Source of the DNA: Candidatus Aenigmatarchaeota archaeon | Lineage (GTDB): Archaea; EX4484-52; GLR71 | DNA: 6,284 bases | NCBI GenBank assembly: GCA_023134675.1 | Contig: JAGLUQ010000065.1 | Span: 1-6,284 of the forward strand | Direction: 5' to 3' | Shown: positions 1 through 5,542 of the stretch, piece by piece | How the letters are laid out: each line of letters opens with the position of its first letter | Position numbering within the stretch: the stretch's first letter is position 1 | Notes under the pieces: model-generated | What the model was told of the DNA's origin: nothing | Seen by the model: the letters and a program-made list of their open reading frames with translations, nothing else | Databases searched by the model: none | Program-made: the position numbers and the translations under genes

Positions 1-242
1 GGTATGCCTTCCTGTGCGAGTTTTACAGCTTCATCTATTGTTTTTTGCGGCGTGACGCAGACAGGGCATCCCGGACCGCTGACAAGAGTTATGTTTTCTG
101 GCAGGACTGATCTTATGCTGTACTTTGCTATTGTCTGGGTGTGTGTGCCGCAGACTTCCATAATCTTTACAGGTATTTTGAGGGTTTTTGAGATTGATGC
201 GATTTCTTTTATGGTCTTGCCTGTTTCTGCCTTAACTTTCAT
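1..242 (-). CDS. hypD: Hydrogenase maturation protein HypD, N-terminal part (runs off the left edge)
   Basis: HypD works with HypC as the scaffold on which the Fe(CN)2CO group of [NiFe]-hydrogenases is built in the cytoplasm. The 80 visible residues contain the family signatures MEVCGTHT (Cys31) and SGPGCPVC (Cys59 and Cys62). The spacing of these three cysteines, 28 and then 3 residues, equals that of the conserved Cys41/Cys69/Cys72 of E. coli HypD. The ATG at 240-242 is the first start in frame and leaves about ten fewer residues before the first motif than in E. coli. The rest of the protein, including the [4Fe-4S] cluster cysteines expected in the C-terminal part of a roughly 350-residue HypD, lies outside the window. 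hypC lies upstream on the same strand, but the two are separated by about 400 bp carrying an opposite-strand gene, so they are probably not one simple transcript. No Shine-Dalgarno sequence is evident; a TATA-like TAATAAAT sits about 25 nt upstream, which suggests a leaderless message. Confidence 0.95.
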   Translation of the reverse strand, partial: MKVKAETGKTIKEIASISKTLKIPVKIMEVCGTHTQTIAKYSIRSVLPENITLVSGPGCPVCVTPQKTIDEAVKLAQEGI

Positions 243-262
243 AAACAAAATAGTCCTGACAA

Positions 263-270
263 ATTTATTA
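263..270 (-). promoter_or_regulatory. Possible TATA box of hypD
   Basis: On the minus strand this reads TAATAAAT, centred about 25 nt before the hypD ATG. That is the distance expected for an archaeal TATA box driving a leaderless mRNA. A second TATA-like candidate, GATATATGT at 292-300, would give a leader of about 28 nt. The region is AT-rich, so either match could be chance. Confidence 0.35.
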
Positions 271-291
271 ATCTGACGAATAAGTTTTTAG

Positions 292-318
292 ACATATATC
301 AAAAGTTCGTTTATATGT
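292..318. repeat. Inverted repeat with divergent TATA-like sequences between hypD and the cysteine-rich gene
   Basis: ACATATA (292-298) and TATATGT (312-318) form a perfect 7-bp inverted repeat with a 13-bp spacer, flanked by a T-rich stretch on the left and an A-run on the right. Read outward, each arm resembles a TATA box (GATATATGT on the minus strand, TTTATATGT on the plus strand) facing the gene on its own side. It could be a symmetric divergent promoter; AT-rich chance similarity is the alternative. Confidence 0.35.
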
Positions 319-366
319 AAAAAATCCAGACAAATTACTTTTTAAAACTTTAAGTATCAGTTAGTG

Positions 367-729
367 ATGGTTGTGTTATTTAGTATGGAAACTCCTGTGA
401 ATCATACAGAAATATATGCTGACCTGATGAAAACAAGATTTAAACTTAGTCAGATTCCTCCTATTTATGGATCTGGTGATATCAAATGCTATGGATGCGA
501 ATCTTTGGAAAAGACTGTATGCGCCTGGTACTGTGACCGACTTAAATGCTCGCTTGAAGATGGAAGTGTTATGGCATTTAAATGCTTGTCTAATTCCTGT
601 TTACCTGAGGTTGAAAAAGAAAATTTAAGAATTGAAGCTGCTATGAATAATCTTCTTTTTTCTTATTCTCCAGTATCTCAATCGCAAAGCCCGCATGAAC
701 CAGAACTGTGTCTCCCACTTTTGGTTTGA
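367..729 (+). CDS. Small cysteine-rich protein, possibly DUF3795-like
   Basis: The protein is about 120 residues and has a dense cysteine cluster: from the ATG at 367, Cys41, 44, 52, 56, 61, 73 and 78, in the pattern C-x2-C-x7-C-x3-C-x4-C-x11-C-x4-C. The core (KCYGC...CAWYCDRLKC...) recalls the zinc- or cluster-binding half of DUF3795 proteins, which often read xCDGC...CxxCxxRxC followed by another cysteine group. The usual N-terminal CGLxCxxCPA segment of that family is missing and is not found upstream, so this is a partial or divergent member, or an unrelated metal-binding protein. The function is unknown. GTG at 364 and ATG at 385 are alternative starts. A TATA-like TTTATATGT (310-318) and a T/A-rich box at 339-347 lie upstream. 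The last 89 bp are antisense to the 3' end of hypC, and the residues encoded there look non-conserved. GC is near 36%, lower than glgP. Confidence 0.6.
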   Translation: MVVLFSMETPVNHTEIYADLMKTRFKLSQIPPIYGSGDIKCYGCESLEKTVCAWYCDRLKCSLEDGSVMAFKCLSNSCLPEVEKENLRIEAAMNNLLFSYSPVSQSQSPHEPELCLPLLV

Positions 730-826
730 CAATCGGTATCTTTGCCTGCTTTTTTATCCCGCCGTAATCAATGACTGCTGTGTCGCCTTCTATCTTTATG
801 ACTTTTCCGGGGATAGCGAGGCACAT
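641..826 (-). CDS. hypC: Hydrogenase maturation chaperone HypC/HupF
   Basis: HypC is a small cytoplasmic chaperone that carries the Fe(CN)2CO precursor with HypD and delivers it to the hydrogenase large subunit. The 61-residue protein begins MCLAIPGKV, with the essential Cys2 exposed after removal of the initiator Met, and contains the other family marks YGG (21-23), KVGD (36-39) and VHAGFAIE (43-50, with His44). Homologues are usually about 70-90 residues and end in a helix after the HAGFAI segment; here only about a dozen residues follow, ending KKKEDYS, so that helix is missing or replaced. The shortened end lies exactly where the opposite-strand cysteine-rich gene overlaps. The start lies 50 bp past the glgP stop on the same strand, so read-through from glgP is possible. 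There is no Shine-Dalgarno sequence, but a TATA-like TTTAATAA lies about 25 nt upstream. Confidence 0.93.
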   Translation of the reverse strand: MCLAIPGKVIKIEGDTAVIDYGGIKKQAKIPIVKPKVGDTVLVHAGFAIEILENKKKEDYS

Positions 827-847
827 GAGTTTTATTTTGTGTGCAGA

Positions 848-855
848 TTATTAAA
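848..855 (-). promoter_or_regulatory. Possible TATA box of hypC
   Basis: On the minus strand this reads TTTAATAA and is centred about 25 nt before the hypC ATG, in the gap after the glgP stop. It fits a leaderless archaeal promoter that would let hypC be expressed apart from glgP. A second AT-rich box overlaps the last codons of glgP (about 880-886). Confidence 0.4.
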
Positions 856-876
856 TGTTGACTTGTAGAATAAGTA

Positions 877-2583
877 CTATTTAAAATAAGCATTCAGGAC
901 ATACTGGTGCATCATTCTGTGGGTGTTGAAGAAAGATGCATTATAGGCGATTGCGTGCTTCATTGTATCAATCCATCCATCTCTGTGGCTGTAATACTTT
1001 GGCATTATCTTCATCTCAAGCTTGTCGTATATGTCTTTGGCATCGTCGCATCTGGAATTGTCAGGATTCCTGCTTCCGATGGACCAGCCGGTCACATCTT
1101 CCAGATGGCCTTCTATCCACCAGCCGTCAAGGACGCTCAGGTTAGGTACTGCGTTATGGCACGCTTTCATGCCTGATGTTCCTGAAGCTTCAAGAGGGCG
1201 CAAAGGCGTGTTGAGCCAAAGGTCAACCCCTGAGACGAGAAGCCCTGCCATATCCATGCCGTAGTTTTCAAGATATACTATCTTTATCTTTCCTTTCATC
1301 TCATTGATCTTTGAAAATATGTTTCGTATAAGATCTTTCCCTGCACCGTCTTTAGGGTGCGCTTTTCCGGAATAGACAATCTGTATTGGACCTATTGTCT
1401 CTGCAATTTTTGCAAGCTTCTCTACGCTTGACAGCAGAAGGTCTCCTCTCTTGTATGCTGTGCTTCTTCTTGCAAAGCCAATGGTGAAAGTATCAGGATT
1501 CATTTCTATGCCTGTCTTTTCCTTTATGTAAGCGAAAAATTCCTTTTTTGCTTTCAGATGTGCGTCCCAAATTTCATTGTTCGGGATGTTAAGCGCATAT
1601 CTTAATGAGAATGAGTCATTTTTCCATCCGGGGATGTGCCTGTCGTAAAGGTCTTTGAAATGTCTTGATGTCCATGTGGCAGAGTGCACGCCGTTTGTTA
1701 TGGAGTCTATGAGATATCCGGGAAACATCTGCCTTGATACTTCGCCGTGTTTTTTTGCTACACCGTTTATGTACTGGCTGCATTCAAGCGCCAGATATGT
1801 CATGTTAAGCTTGCCTTCATGAGATATAGATTCTATCTCGCCTGACGGGACAAGATTTCCGAGAACAGATTTCACAAGATCAAGAGGAAACTGGTCATGG
1901 CCTGCGGGAACCGGTGTATGGGTGGTGAAGACGCATCTTGACCTTATGCTGTCGTTGTGTTTCAGATTGACTTTTTCTTTTGACGTAGCTATATCTTTTC
2001 TCAAAAGCTCAAGAGTAAGAAGAGCTGAATGACCCTCGTTCATGTGATATTTTCGAATCCCTGTATAGCCGAGCTTTTCAAGGATTCTTATACCGCCTAT
2101 ACCGAGCACTATTTCCTGGCAGAACCTGTATCTCTGGTCGCCGCCGTAAAGCCTGTCTGTTATGTGCCTGTCATGTTCTGAGTTCTCTTTAAGGTCTGTG
2201 TCAAGAAACAGGACAGGTACCCTGTACCCTTCTATGCCTTCTGTATCATACTGCCATGCTGTAACTGCAACATCTCTGCCTTCTATCCTGACTTTTATCT
2301 TTTCCTTAAGTTTTGAGAGATGGTCTTTCGGGTTCCATGCGACATCAGCTTCTGTCTGGTTTCCGTCGCTGTCCAGCTTCTGGTCAAAATATCCTTTCCT
2401 GTAAAGAAGTGTGACTGCGACTATGGGAACATTCAGGTCGGCTGCGCTTTTTATCGTATCGCCTGCAAGAACGCCAAGGCCTCCGCTGTATGTAGGTATG
2501 CCTGATTCCAGGCCAATCTCCATGCTGAAGTAGGCGATACATCTCTTGTCTTTTCTTGTTGTCTTTTTTGAGAACCGTTCCAT
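877..2583 (-). CDS. glgP: Alpha-glucan (glycogen) phosphorylase, short archaeal-type form
   Basis: This cytoplasmic GT35 enzyme phosphorolyses alpha-1,4-glucans to glucose 1-phosphate using pyridoxal phosphate. The 568 residues show the family landmarks in order: YFSMEIGLESGIPTYSGGLG near the N-terminus (18-37), YHMNEGHSAL (179-188), FTTHTPVPAGHD (219-230), SITNGVHSATW (294-304), YSGKAHPKD (404-412), and EASGTSGMK (465-473) followed by LDGWW, where Lys473 is the expected pyridoxal phosphate lysine. Only about 15 residues precede the first motif, so the N-terminal DUF3417-type extension of many bacterial and some archaeal relatives is absent. This makes it a compact form compared with phosphorylases of 700-850 residues. 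All motifs are intact, so it is probably active. The ATG at 2581-2583 is supported by a TATA box 28 nt upstream and directly follows a perfect palindrome. It stands alone, with hypC 50 bp downstream on the same strand. Confidence 0.95.
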   Translation of the reverse strand: MERFSKKTTRKDKRCIAYFSMEIGLESGIPTYSGGLGVLAGDTIKSAADLNVPIVAVTLLYRKGYFDQKLDSDGNQTEADVAWNPKDHLSKLKEKIKVRIEGRDVAVTAWQYDTEGIEGYRVPVLFLDTDLKENSEHDRHITDRLYGGDQRYRFCQEIVLGIGGIRILEKLGYTGIRKYHMNEGHSALLTLELLRKDIATSKEKVNLKHNDSIRSRCVFTTHTPVPAGHDQFPLDLVKSVLGNLVPSGEIESISHEGKLNMTYLALECSQYINGVAKKHGEVSRQMFPGYLIDSITNGVHSATWTSRHFKDLYDRHIPGWKNDSFSLRYALNIPNNEIWDAHLKAKKEFFAYIKEKTGIEMNPDTFTIGFARRSTAYKRGDLLLSSVEKLAKIAETIGPIQIVYSGKAHPKDGAGKDLIRNIFSKINEMKGKIKIVYLENYGMDMAGLLVSGVDLWLNTPLRPLEASGTSGMKACHNAVPNLSVLDGWWIEGHLEDVTGWSIGSRNPDNSRCDDAKDIYDKLEMKIMPKYYSHRDGWIDTMKHAIAYNASFFNTHRMMHQYVLNAYFK

Positions 2584-2598
2584 GATATCTAAGATATC
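2584..2598. promoter_or_regulatory. Perfect 7-1-7 palindrome at the glgP start, candidate operator
   Basis: GATATCT-A-AGATATC is a perfect inverted repeat ending one base before the glgP ATG. It falls between the TATA box and the start codon, over the inferred transcription start. A dimeric regulator bound here would block initiation. No regulator gene adjoins it, so the role is inferred from position and symmetry only. Confidence 0.45.
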
Positions 2599-2607
2599 GC
2601 CGGATAG

Positions 2608-2614
2608 TATAAAT
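2608..2614 (-). promoter_or_regulatory. TATA box of glgP
   Basis: On the minus strand this reads ATTTATA (within CATTTATACT), centred 28 nt before the glgP ATG. Archaeal TATA boxes lie about 26-28 nt before the transcription start, so the mRNA is probably leaderless or nearly so, in line with the lack of a Shine-Dalgarno sequence. Confidence 0.65.
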
Positions 2615-2651
2615 GCGTTTCTGTCTTTTTGTTTGGATTAAAAAGAATGCA

Positions 2652-2936
2652 TCAATTATGTTTTGCGTTTTTTATCAAATTCTCTTTTGAATTCAGTCCG
2701 ATTATGTCTATTATCGGCACATTATCTGAATACTTAAGGTTTATAAGATAATCATAATTGATAGTTTCTACAGAATCTGAAATATCTGTACCCAGCCATT
2801 CAATTGTCGGTTCGATAGAATAAAAACCAAAAAGAGGATAGCTGGCCTTATTTTTTATGCCGAGCCATCCGCTTATTGGAATTTCATATGATTCAATATA
2901 ATTAATCACAATGTTAATTATATCCTGTTTTTGCAT
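2652..2936 (-). CDS. Hypothetical protein, second gene of an AT-rich two-gene unit
   Basis: I do not recognise this 94-residue protein. It opens with a predicted amphipathic helix (MQKQDIINIVINYIESYEI), followed by an aromatic-rich segment with Trp in GWLG and EWLG. The middle is acidic (GTDISDSVETINYDY), and the tail ends in several Lys/Asn/His. There are no signal peptide, membrane segments or cysteines. I chose the ATG at 2934-2936; a TTG at 2943-2945 would add three residues. It follows the stop of the 76-residue gene by 15 nt, has no clear ribosome binding site, and is probably co-transcribed and translated by coupling. A five-T run on the coding strand (about 2640-2644) just after the stop may end the transcript. 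GC of the pair is about 31%, well below the neighbouring glgP, with AT-ending codons, which suggests acquisition by transfer. Confidence 0.65.
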   Translation of the reverse strand: MQKQDIINIVINYIESYEIPISGWLGIKNKASYPLFGFYSIEPTIEWLGTDISDSVETINYDYLINLKYSDNVPIIDIIGLNSKENLIKNAKHN

Positions 2937-2951
2937 AGGAATCAAACAAAA

Positions 2952-3182
2952 TTAAGCAATAATATACTGTTGAACCCTTGCATTTGGATCTTTTCCACCA
3001 TATTTTTCATCAAGTGTAGCTCGTATTGCTCTTGAAATTAATCCTATAGGTTCGCTATCATTTTTTGGTGATATTGATCTTTTTGGGATTATTCCATTTT
3101 CAACAACAATCGCATCATAACCATATCTAGTAGGGTATCCAAGACCAAAACCATCATTTCTTGCATTTTCTTCATAACTCAT
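2952..3182 (-). CDS. Hypothetical protein, first gene of an AT-rich two-gene unit
   Basis: I do not recognise this 76-residue protein. It starts with an acidic/Asn stretch, then a Gly- and Tyr-rich segment (GFGLGYPTRYGYDAIVV, 11-27), a basic turn (IIPKRSISPKN), and a probable C-terminal helix (GLISRAIRATLDEKYGGK). It has no cysteines, signal peptide or membrane segment. The ATG at 3180-3182 is firmly set by a strong archaeal Shine-Dalgarno motif, GAGGTGA, 7 nt upstream. The gene heads a two-gene unit with the 94-residue protein downstream and has its own TATA box and palindromic operator-like site. Small size, low GC, tight pairing and an operator at the promoter resemble self-regulated two-gene modules such as toxin-antitoxin pairs, but no known toxin or antitoxin motif is visible, so this remains a guess. 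Confidence 0.7.
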   Translation of the reverse strand: MSYEENARNDGFGLGYPTRYGYDAIVVENGIIPKRSISPKNDSEPIGLISRAIRATLDEKYGGKDPNARVQQYIIA

Positions 3183-3189
3183 ATCTATT

Positions 3190-3196
3190 TCACCTC
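3190..3196 (-). promoter_or_regulatory. Strong archaeal ribosome binding site for the 76-aa gene
   Basis: GAGGTGA on the minus strand, 7 nt before the ATG, matches the archaeal anti-Shine-Dalgarno sequence (core GGTGA). It fixes the start and contrasts with the leaderless neighbours. Confidence 0.8.
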
Positions 3197-3204
3197 AAAA
3201 GTAT

Positions 3205-3221
3205 CTACTTCTTAGAAGTAG
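3205..3221. promoter_or_regulatory. Perfect 8-1-8 palindrome in the small-operon promoter, candidate operator
   Basis: CTACTTCT-T-AGAAGTAG is a perfect inverted repeat. It lies between the TATA box at 3227-3234 and the inferred transcription start near 3204, so a protein bound here should repress the 76/94-aa unit. AGTAGTT at its right edge (3217-3223) is repeated at 3234-3240 on the far side of the TATA box, suggesting a second half-site. As RNA it would be a short hairpin only if transcription began further upstream. Confidence 0.5.
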
Positions 3222-3226
3222 TTGTA

Positions 3227-3234
3227 ATTATATA
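3227..3234 (-). promoter_or_regulatory. TATA box of the small two-gene unit
   Basis: On the minus strand this reads TATATAAT. It predicts a start near 3204 and a leader of about 22 nt that holds the GAGGTGA ribosome binding site. It is flanked on both sides by AGTAG half-sites. A second TATA-like sequence (CTTTATAAAT) lies about 20 bp further upstream, around 3246-3255. Confidence 0.55.
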
Positions 3235-3270
3235 GTAGTTAATCATTTATAAAGCTTTCGTTTTTCCTGT

Positions 3271-3278
3271 TTTATATA
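3271..3278 (+). promoter_or_regulatory. TATA box of the rhomboid gene
   Basis: TTTATATA, an excellent archaeal TATA sequence, is centred 28 nt before the ATG at 3303, with no Shine-Dalgarno motif in between. The transcript is probably leaderless. It lies only about 40 bp from the divergent TATA box of the small unit, so a regulator bound there could affect both. Confidence 0.65.
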
Positions 3279-3302
3279 TCTATCTTTGCATAAATTCATA
3301 TC

Positions 3303-3944
3303 ATGGGTCGTGAAATCAAGAACTATGCTATCATGCTTATTGCTATAAATACTGTTCTGCTTGTGCTTGAGGCCCTGTTTCCTGTCATTGTGGAGATGTA
3401 TGCCCTCTATCCGCCGGAAATCTTTCTTGCGCCATGGACACTTGTGACATCGATGTTTCTTCATTCCGGTTTTGAGCATCTATTATATAATATGTTTGCT
3501 CTAGGGCTTTTCGGTATAGTGCTTGAGAGAATAATCGGATCTGATAAGTTCTTAATTGGGTATATCGCAAGCGGTATCGTTGCAGGTGTCGCTACAATAT
3601 TTATGTATCCTCTCAGCCATTCACTGGGTGCGAGCGGTGCCATATACGGGGTTATTGGCATGCTTGCTGTGCTTCGGCCGCGAATGATGATATATTTCGG
3701 TGTGCCCTTGCCTATGCTGTTTTATGCAGTTGTTTATGTATTTTTTGATATTGTCGGCATATTTACCGGCGTGAATCCTGACAATATAGCTTATGCGGCG
3801 CATGTGGCAGGTTTTACTGGAGGTGCTGTGCTCGGATTTGTGTGGAAGAAAGATTTCGTTGAAGAGAAAAAGATCAGAGAAGAGATATCCTACGAGATTG
3901 ATGATGAAGAGCTTGACAGGTGGGAAGAGAAGTATATGCGGTGA
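3303..3944 (+). CDS. Rhomboid family intramembrane serine protease
   Basis: Rhomboids cleave transmembrane helices of membrane proteins within the bilayer, using a serine-histidine dyad. This 213-residue protein has the full active-site set: His54, His59 and Asn63 in HSGFEHLLYN, the nucleophile Ser111 in GASGAIYG, and the partner His167 in AAHVAGFTGG. About six hydrophobic helices fit the minimal rhomboid core (roughly 8-30, 58-78, 84-103, 108-125, 130-153, 162-181). A charged, mostly acidic cytosolic tail of about 30 residues follows (182-213, EEKKIREE...DDEELDRWEEK). The substrate is unknown. The ATG at 3303 is supported by a TATA box 28 nt upstream. The stop is separated by one base from the stop of the convergent glycosyltransferase gene, so the 3' ends of the two transcripts probably overlap. 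All key residues are present, so activity is expected. Confidence 0.95.
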   Translation: MGREIKNYAIMLIAINTVLLVLEALFPVIVEMYALYPPEIFLAPWTLVTSMFLHSGFEHLLYNMFALGLFGIVLERIIGSDKFLIGYIASGIVAGVATIFMYPLSHSLGASGAIYGVIGMLAVLRPRMMIYFGVPLPMLFYAVVYVFFDIVGIFTGVNPDNIAYAAHVAGFTGGAVLGFVWKKDFVEEKKIREEISYEIDDEELDRWEEKYMR

Positions 3945-3945
3945 T

Positions 3946-5520
3946 TCAGGCACCGGTCCACCTGTTCTCGTCCTGTGTGAAGCCGTTCAGGTTTATGAGG
4001 TTGCATGACCTTTCAAGAAGCGGTGAGTCGCCGAAAAGGATTATGCATGGGTTTGTGTTGATAAGCATATTGTCTCTTCTGTATACTATCCTTTTCAAAT
4101 CTTCAAGATATGAGGTGTCTATAACTCCCTGCGGAAGGCATATGTCCTTTTTTCCGAGAATTATATAACTGCTATCCTGATAGATGATTGGAAGCGACTC
4201 AATGAACTGCTTATCTCTTACATAATCAGGTTCTCCTATAGTAAAGAAAAACAGCATGATCTTGCCGTTTTTAAGGTCTTCTTCAACGAACTCGCGTCTT
4301 GTGGAAGGTTCTGACGGCTGCCCGAGATAATTCATCAAGACCCATGCGTTTGACATGAGAGAACAGTTCTCAAGCTCTGCATCTTTCAATGTGTCTATTG
4401 CATCAAGATATATGTCCGGCTTGTCATAATACAGCTCTTTTATCAGCGGCTTTTCATCCATCCTTGTGATCTCTGCTGTAAGGACAAGCGAGAAAGTCAT
4501 GAGGAACATTACAATTGCAAGTGCTGCTGTTCGCTTGTTTATCTTTTTTGCCGTATACCTGACACCGAGATATGAATAGTATATCGCAGGAACAGTCAAG
4601 GTGAAAAGATACCGCGGGTCTTTCATGGGGATATTTAGGTAAGACATTACGGAAAATATCAATATTGCAAGCATTATTATTTCTCCTTTCTTGTTGTTAA
4701 ATGTGGATTTTAGGCACGACCTGATATTTTCTCTTCCTTTATAGATATATTGCATAAGGCTGTAAATCCCTAAAGCAAGGCCTATAATAAAAAACGGGGT
4801 AAATATGTTCAGGACAGCGAGAAAATGCAGAGGGTTGGCCGGCTGGATAAGATAATCCCTATAGAGTATATTGTTTGCATACTGGTCTGCTATGCTTGTG
4901 AAGAGATTTCCGAACCTGATGTAATTGTAAAGGAACCATATGCCTATAGGTATTGAGAAAATGATCATACTTTTAACTATCTTTTTCGGATTTCCTAAAA
5001 GCAGCAGAACCGGGAACAGCCCGAGGCCTGTGTATCTTGCAAGTGCGCTCAATCCCAGGTAAAGGCCGGATATTGCTTCTTTTCTGATGACTGCAGCAAT
5101 TGAAAGCTCAAGCAATGCGACTGACAGGAGCTCTGTGCCGTTATAAAGGCCGGATATAAGGATATATGCGTTCAGGCTTACTGCGTAGAAGGCGACTTTG
5201 TCAAATTTTAACGCTTCAGCAAGCTTTGCGCTTGAGTGCATAAAAAGGGCAGAGATGAGGATGATATACAGATATTCTGCCATACTGAAACCGAATATGC
5301 TTAATATGCCTAAGATGAAAGGCATCAGAGGAGGTCTTAACGGCTCAAAATATGTTCCTTCTGAAAATAAGTATCTTGCGTTTTCCACATAAGAGCTGAA
5401 ATCCCATGATAGGCTAGCTTGGTGCTGGAATATGAAATATGCGGTTACAAGGATAAAAAGAATAAGCATTTTCTTGTCATAGAGTACTGATGCCTTTGGC
5501 TCTGCATCTGTCTTTGACAT
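3946..5520 (-). CDS. ArnT/PMT-like (GT39, GT-C fold) membrane glycosyltransferase
   Basis: Enzymes of this group move a sugar from a polyprenyl-phosphate donor to a lipid, glycan or protein on the outer face of the membrane. In the 524-residue product, a first membrane helix (about 17-33) is followed by a short outer loop with WDFSSYVENARYL; Asp40 sits where GT-C enzymes carry the catalytic acidic residue. The loop continues to PLRPPLMPF, typical of the family. Many further hydrophobic segments reach about residue 350 and include KDPRYLFTL (300-308), resembling the RYxxP region of ArnT/PMT_2 proteins. The last 170 or so residues are soluble and presumably extracytoplasmic. I chose the ATG at 5518-5520, preceded by GGTG about 8 nt upstream; a TTG at 5554-5556 would add 12 residues and overlap the upstream gene. 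It ends a three-gene operon with a lipid-sugar synthase and a putative flippase. The sugar and acceptor are not determinable. Confidence 0.82.
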   Translation of the reverse strand: MSKTDAEPKASVLYDKKMLILFILVTAYFIFQHQASLSWDFSSYVENARYLFSEGTYFEPLRPPLMPFILGILSIFGFSMAEYLYIILISALFMHSSAKLAEALKFDKVAFYAVSLNAYILISGLYNGTELLSVALLELSIAAVIRKEAISGLYLGLSALARYTGLGLFPVLLLLGNPKKIVKSMIIFSIPIGIWFLYNYIRFGNLFTSIADQYANNILYRDYLIQPANPLHFLAVLNIFTPFFIIGLALGIYSLMQYIYKGRENIRSCLKSTFNNKKGEIIMLAILIFSVMSYLNIPMKDPRYLFTLTVPAIYYSYLGVRYTAKKINKRTAALAIVMFLMTFSLVLTAEITRMDEKPLIKELYYDKPDIYLDAIDTLKDAELENCSLMSNAWVLMNYLGQPSEPSTRREFVEEDLKNGKIMLFFFTIGEPDYVRDKQFIESLPIIYQDSSYIILGKKDICLPQGVIDTSYLEDLKRIVYRRDNMLINTNPCIILFGDSPLLERSCNLINLNGFTQDENRWTGA

Positions 5521-5542
5521 ATATACACCAATTTTACGATAA

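Noticed and set aside
4..276. Plus-strand open frame of 90 codons at the left edge
   Set aside because: It is antisense to hypD, whose minus-strand frame carries the conserved CGTHT and GPGCPVC motifs.
907..1264. Overlapping plus-strand open frames opposite the 3' part of the phosphorylase gene
   Set aside because: They are shadows of a well-conserved gene and their translations show no domain-like pattern.
2162..2505. Plus-strand open frames opposite the 5' part of the phosphorylase gene
   Set aside because: They are antisense to conserved phosphorylase motifs and have no promoter or ribosome binding site of their own.
3243..3953. Minus-strand open frames across the rhomboid gene
   Set aside because: The plus-strand rhomboid has every catalytic residue and a good promoter; the opposite frames are Lys/His- or Ser/Pro-rich with no recognisable features.
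3793..4168. Plus-strand open frames across the rhomboid/glycosyltransferase junction
   Set aside because: They run out of frame through the rhomboid 3' end and antisense to the glycosyltransferase tail, with no conserved pattern.
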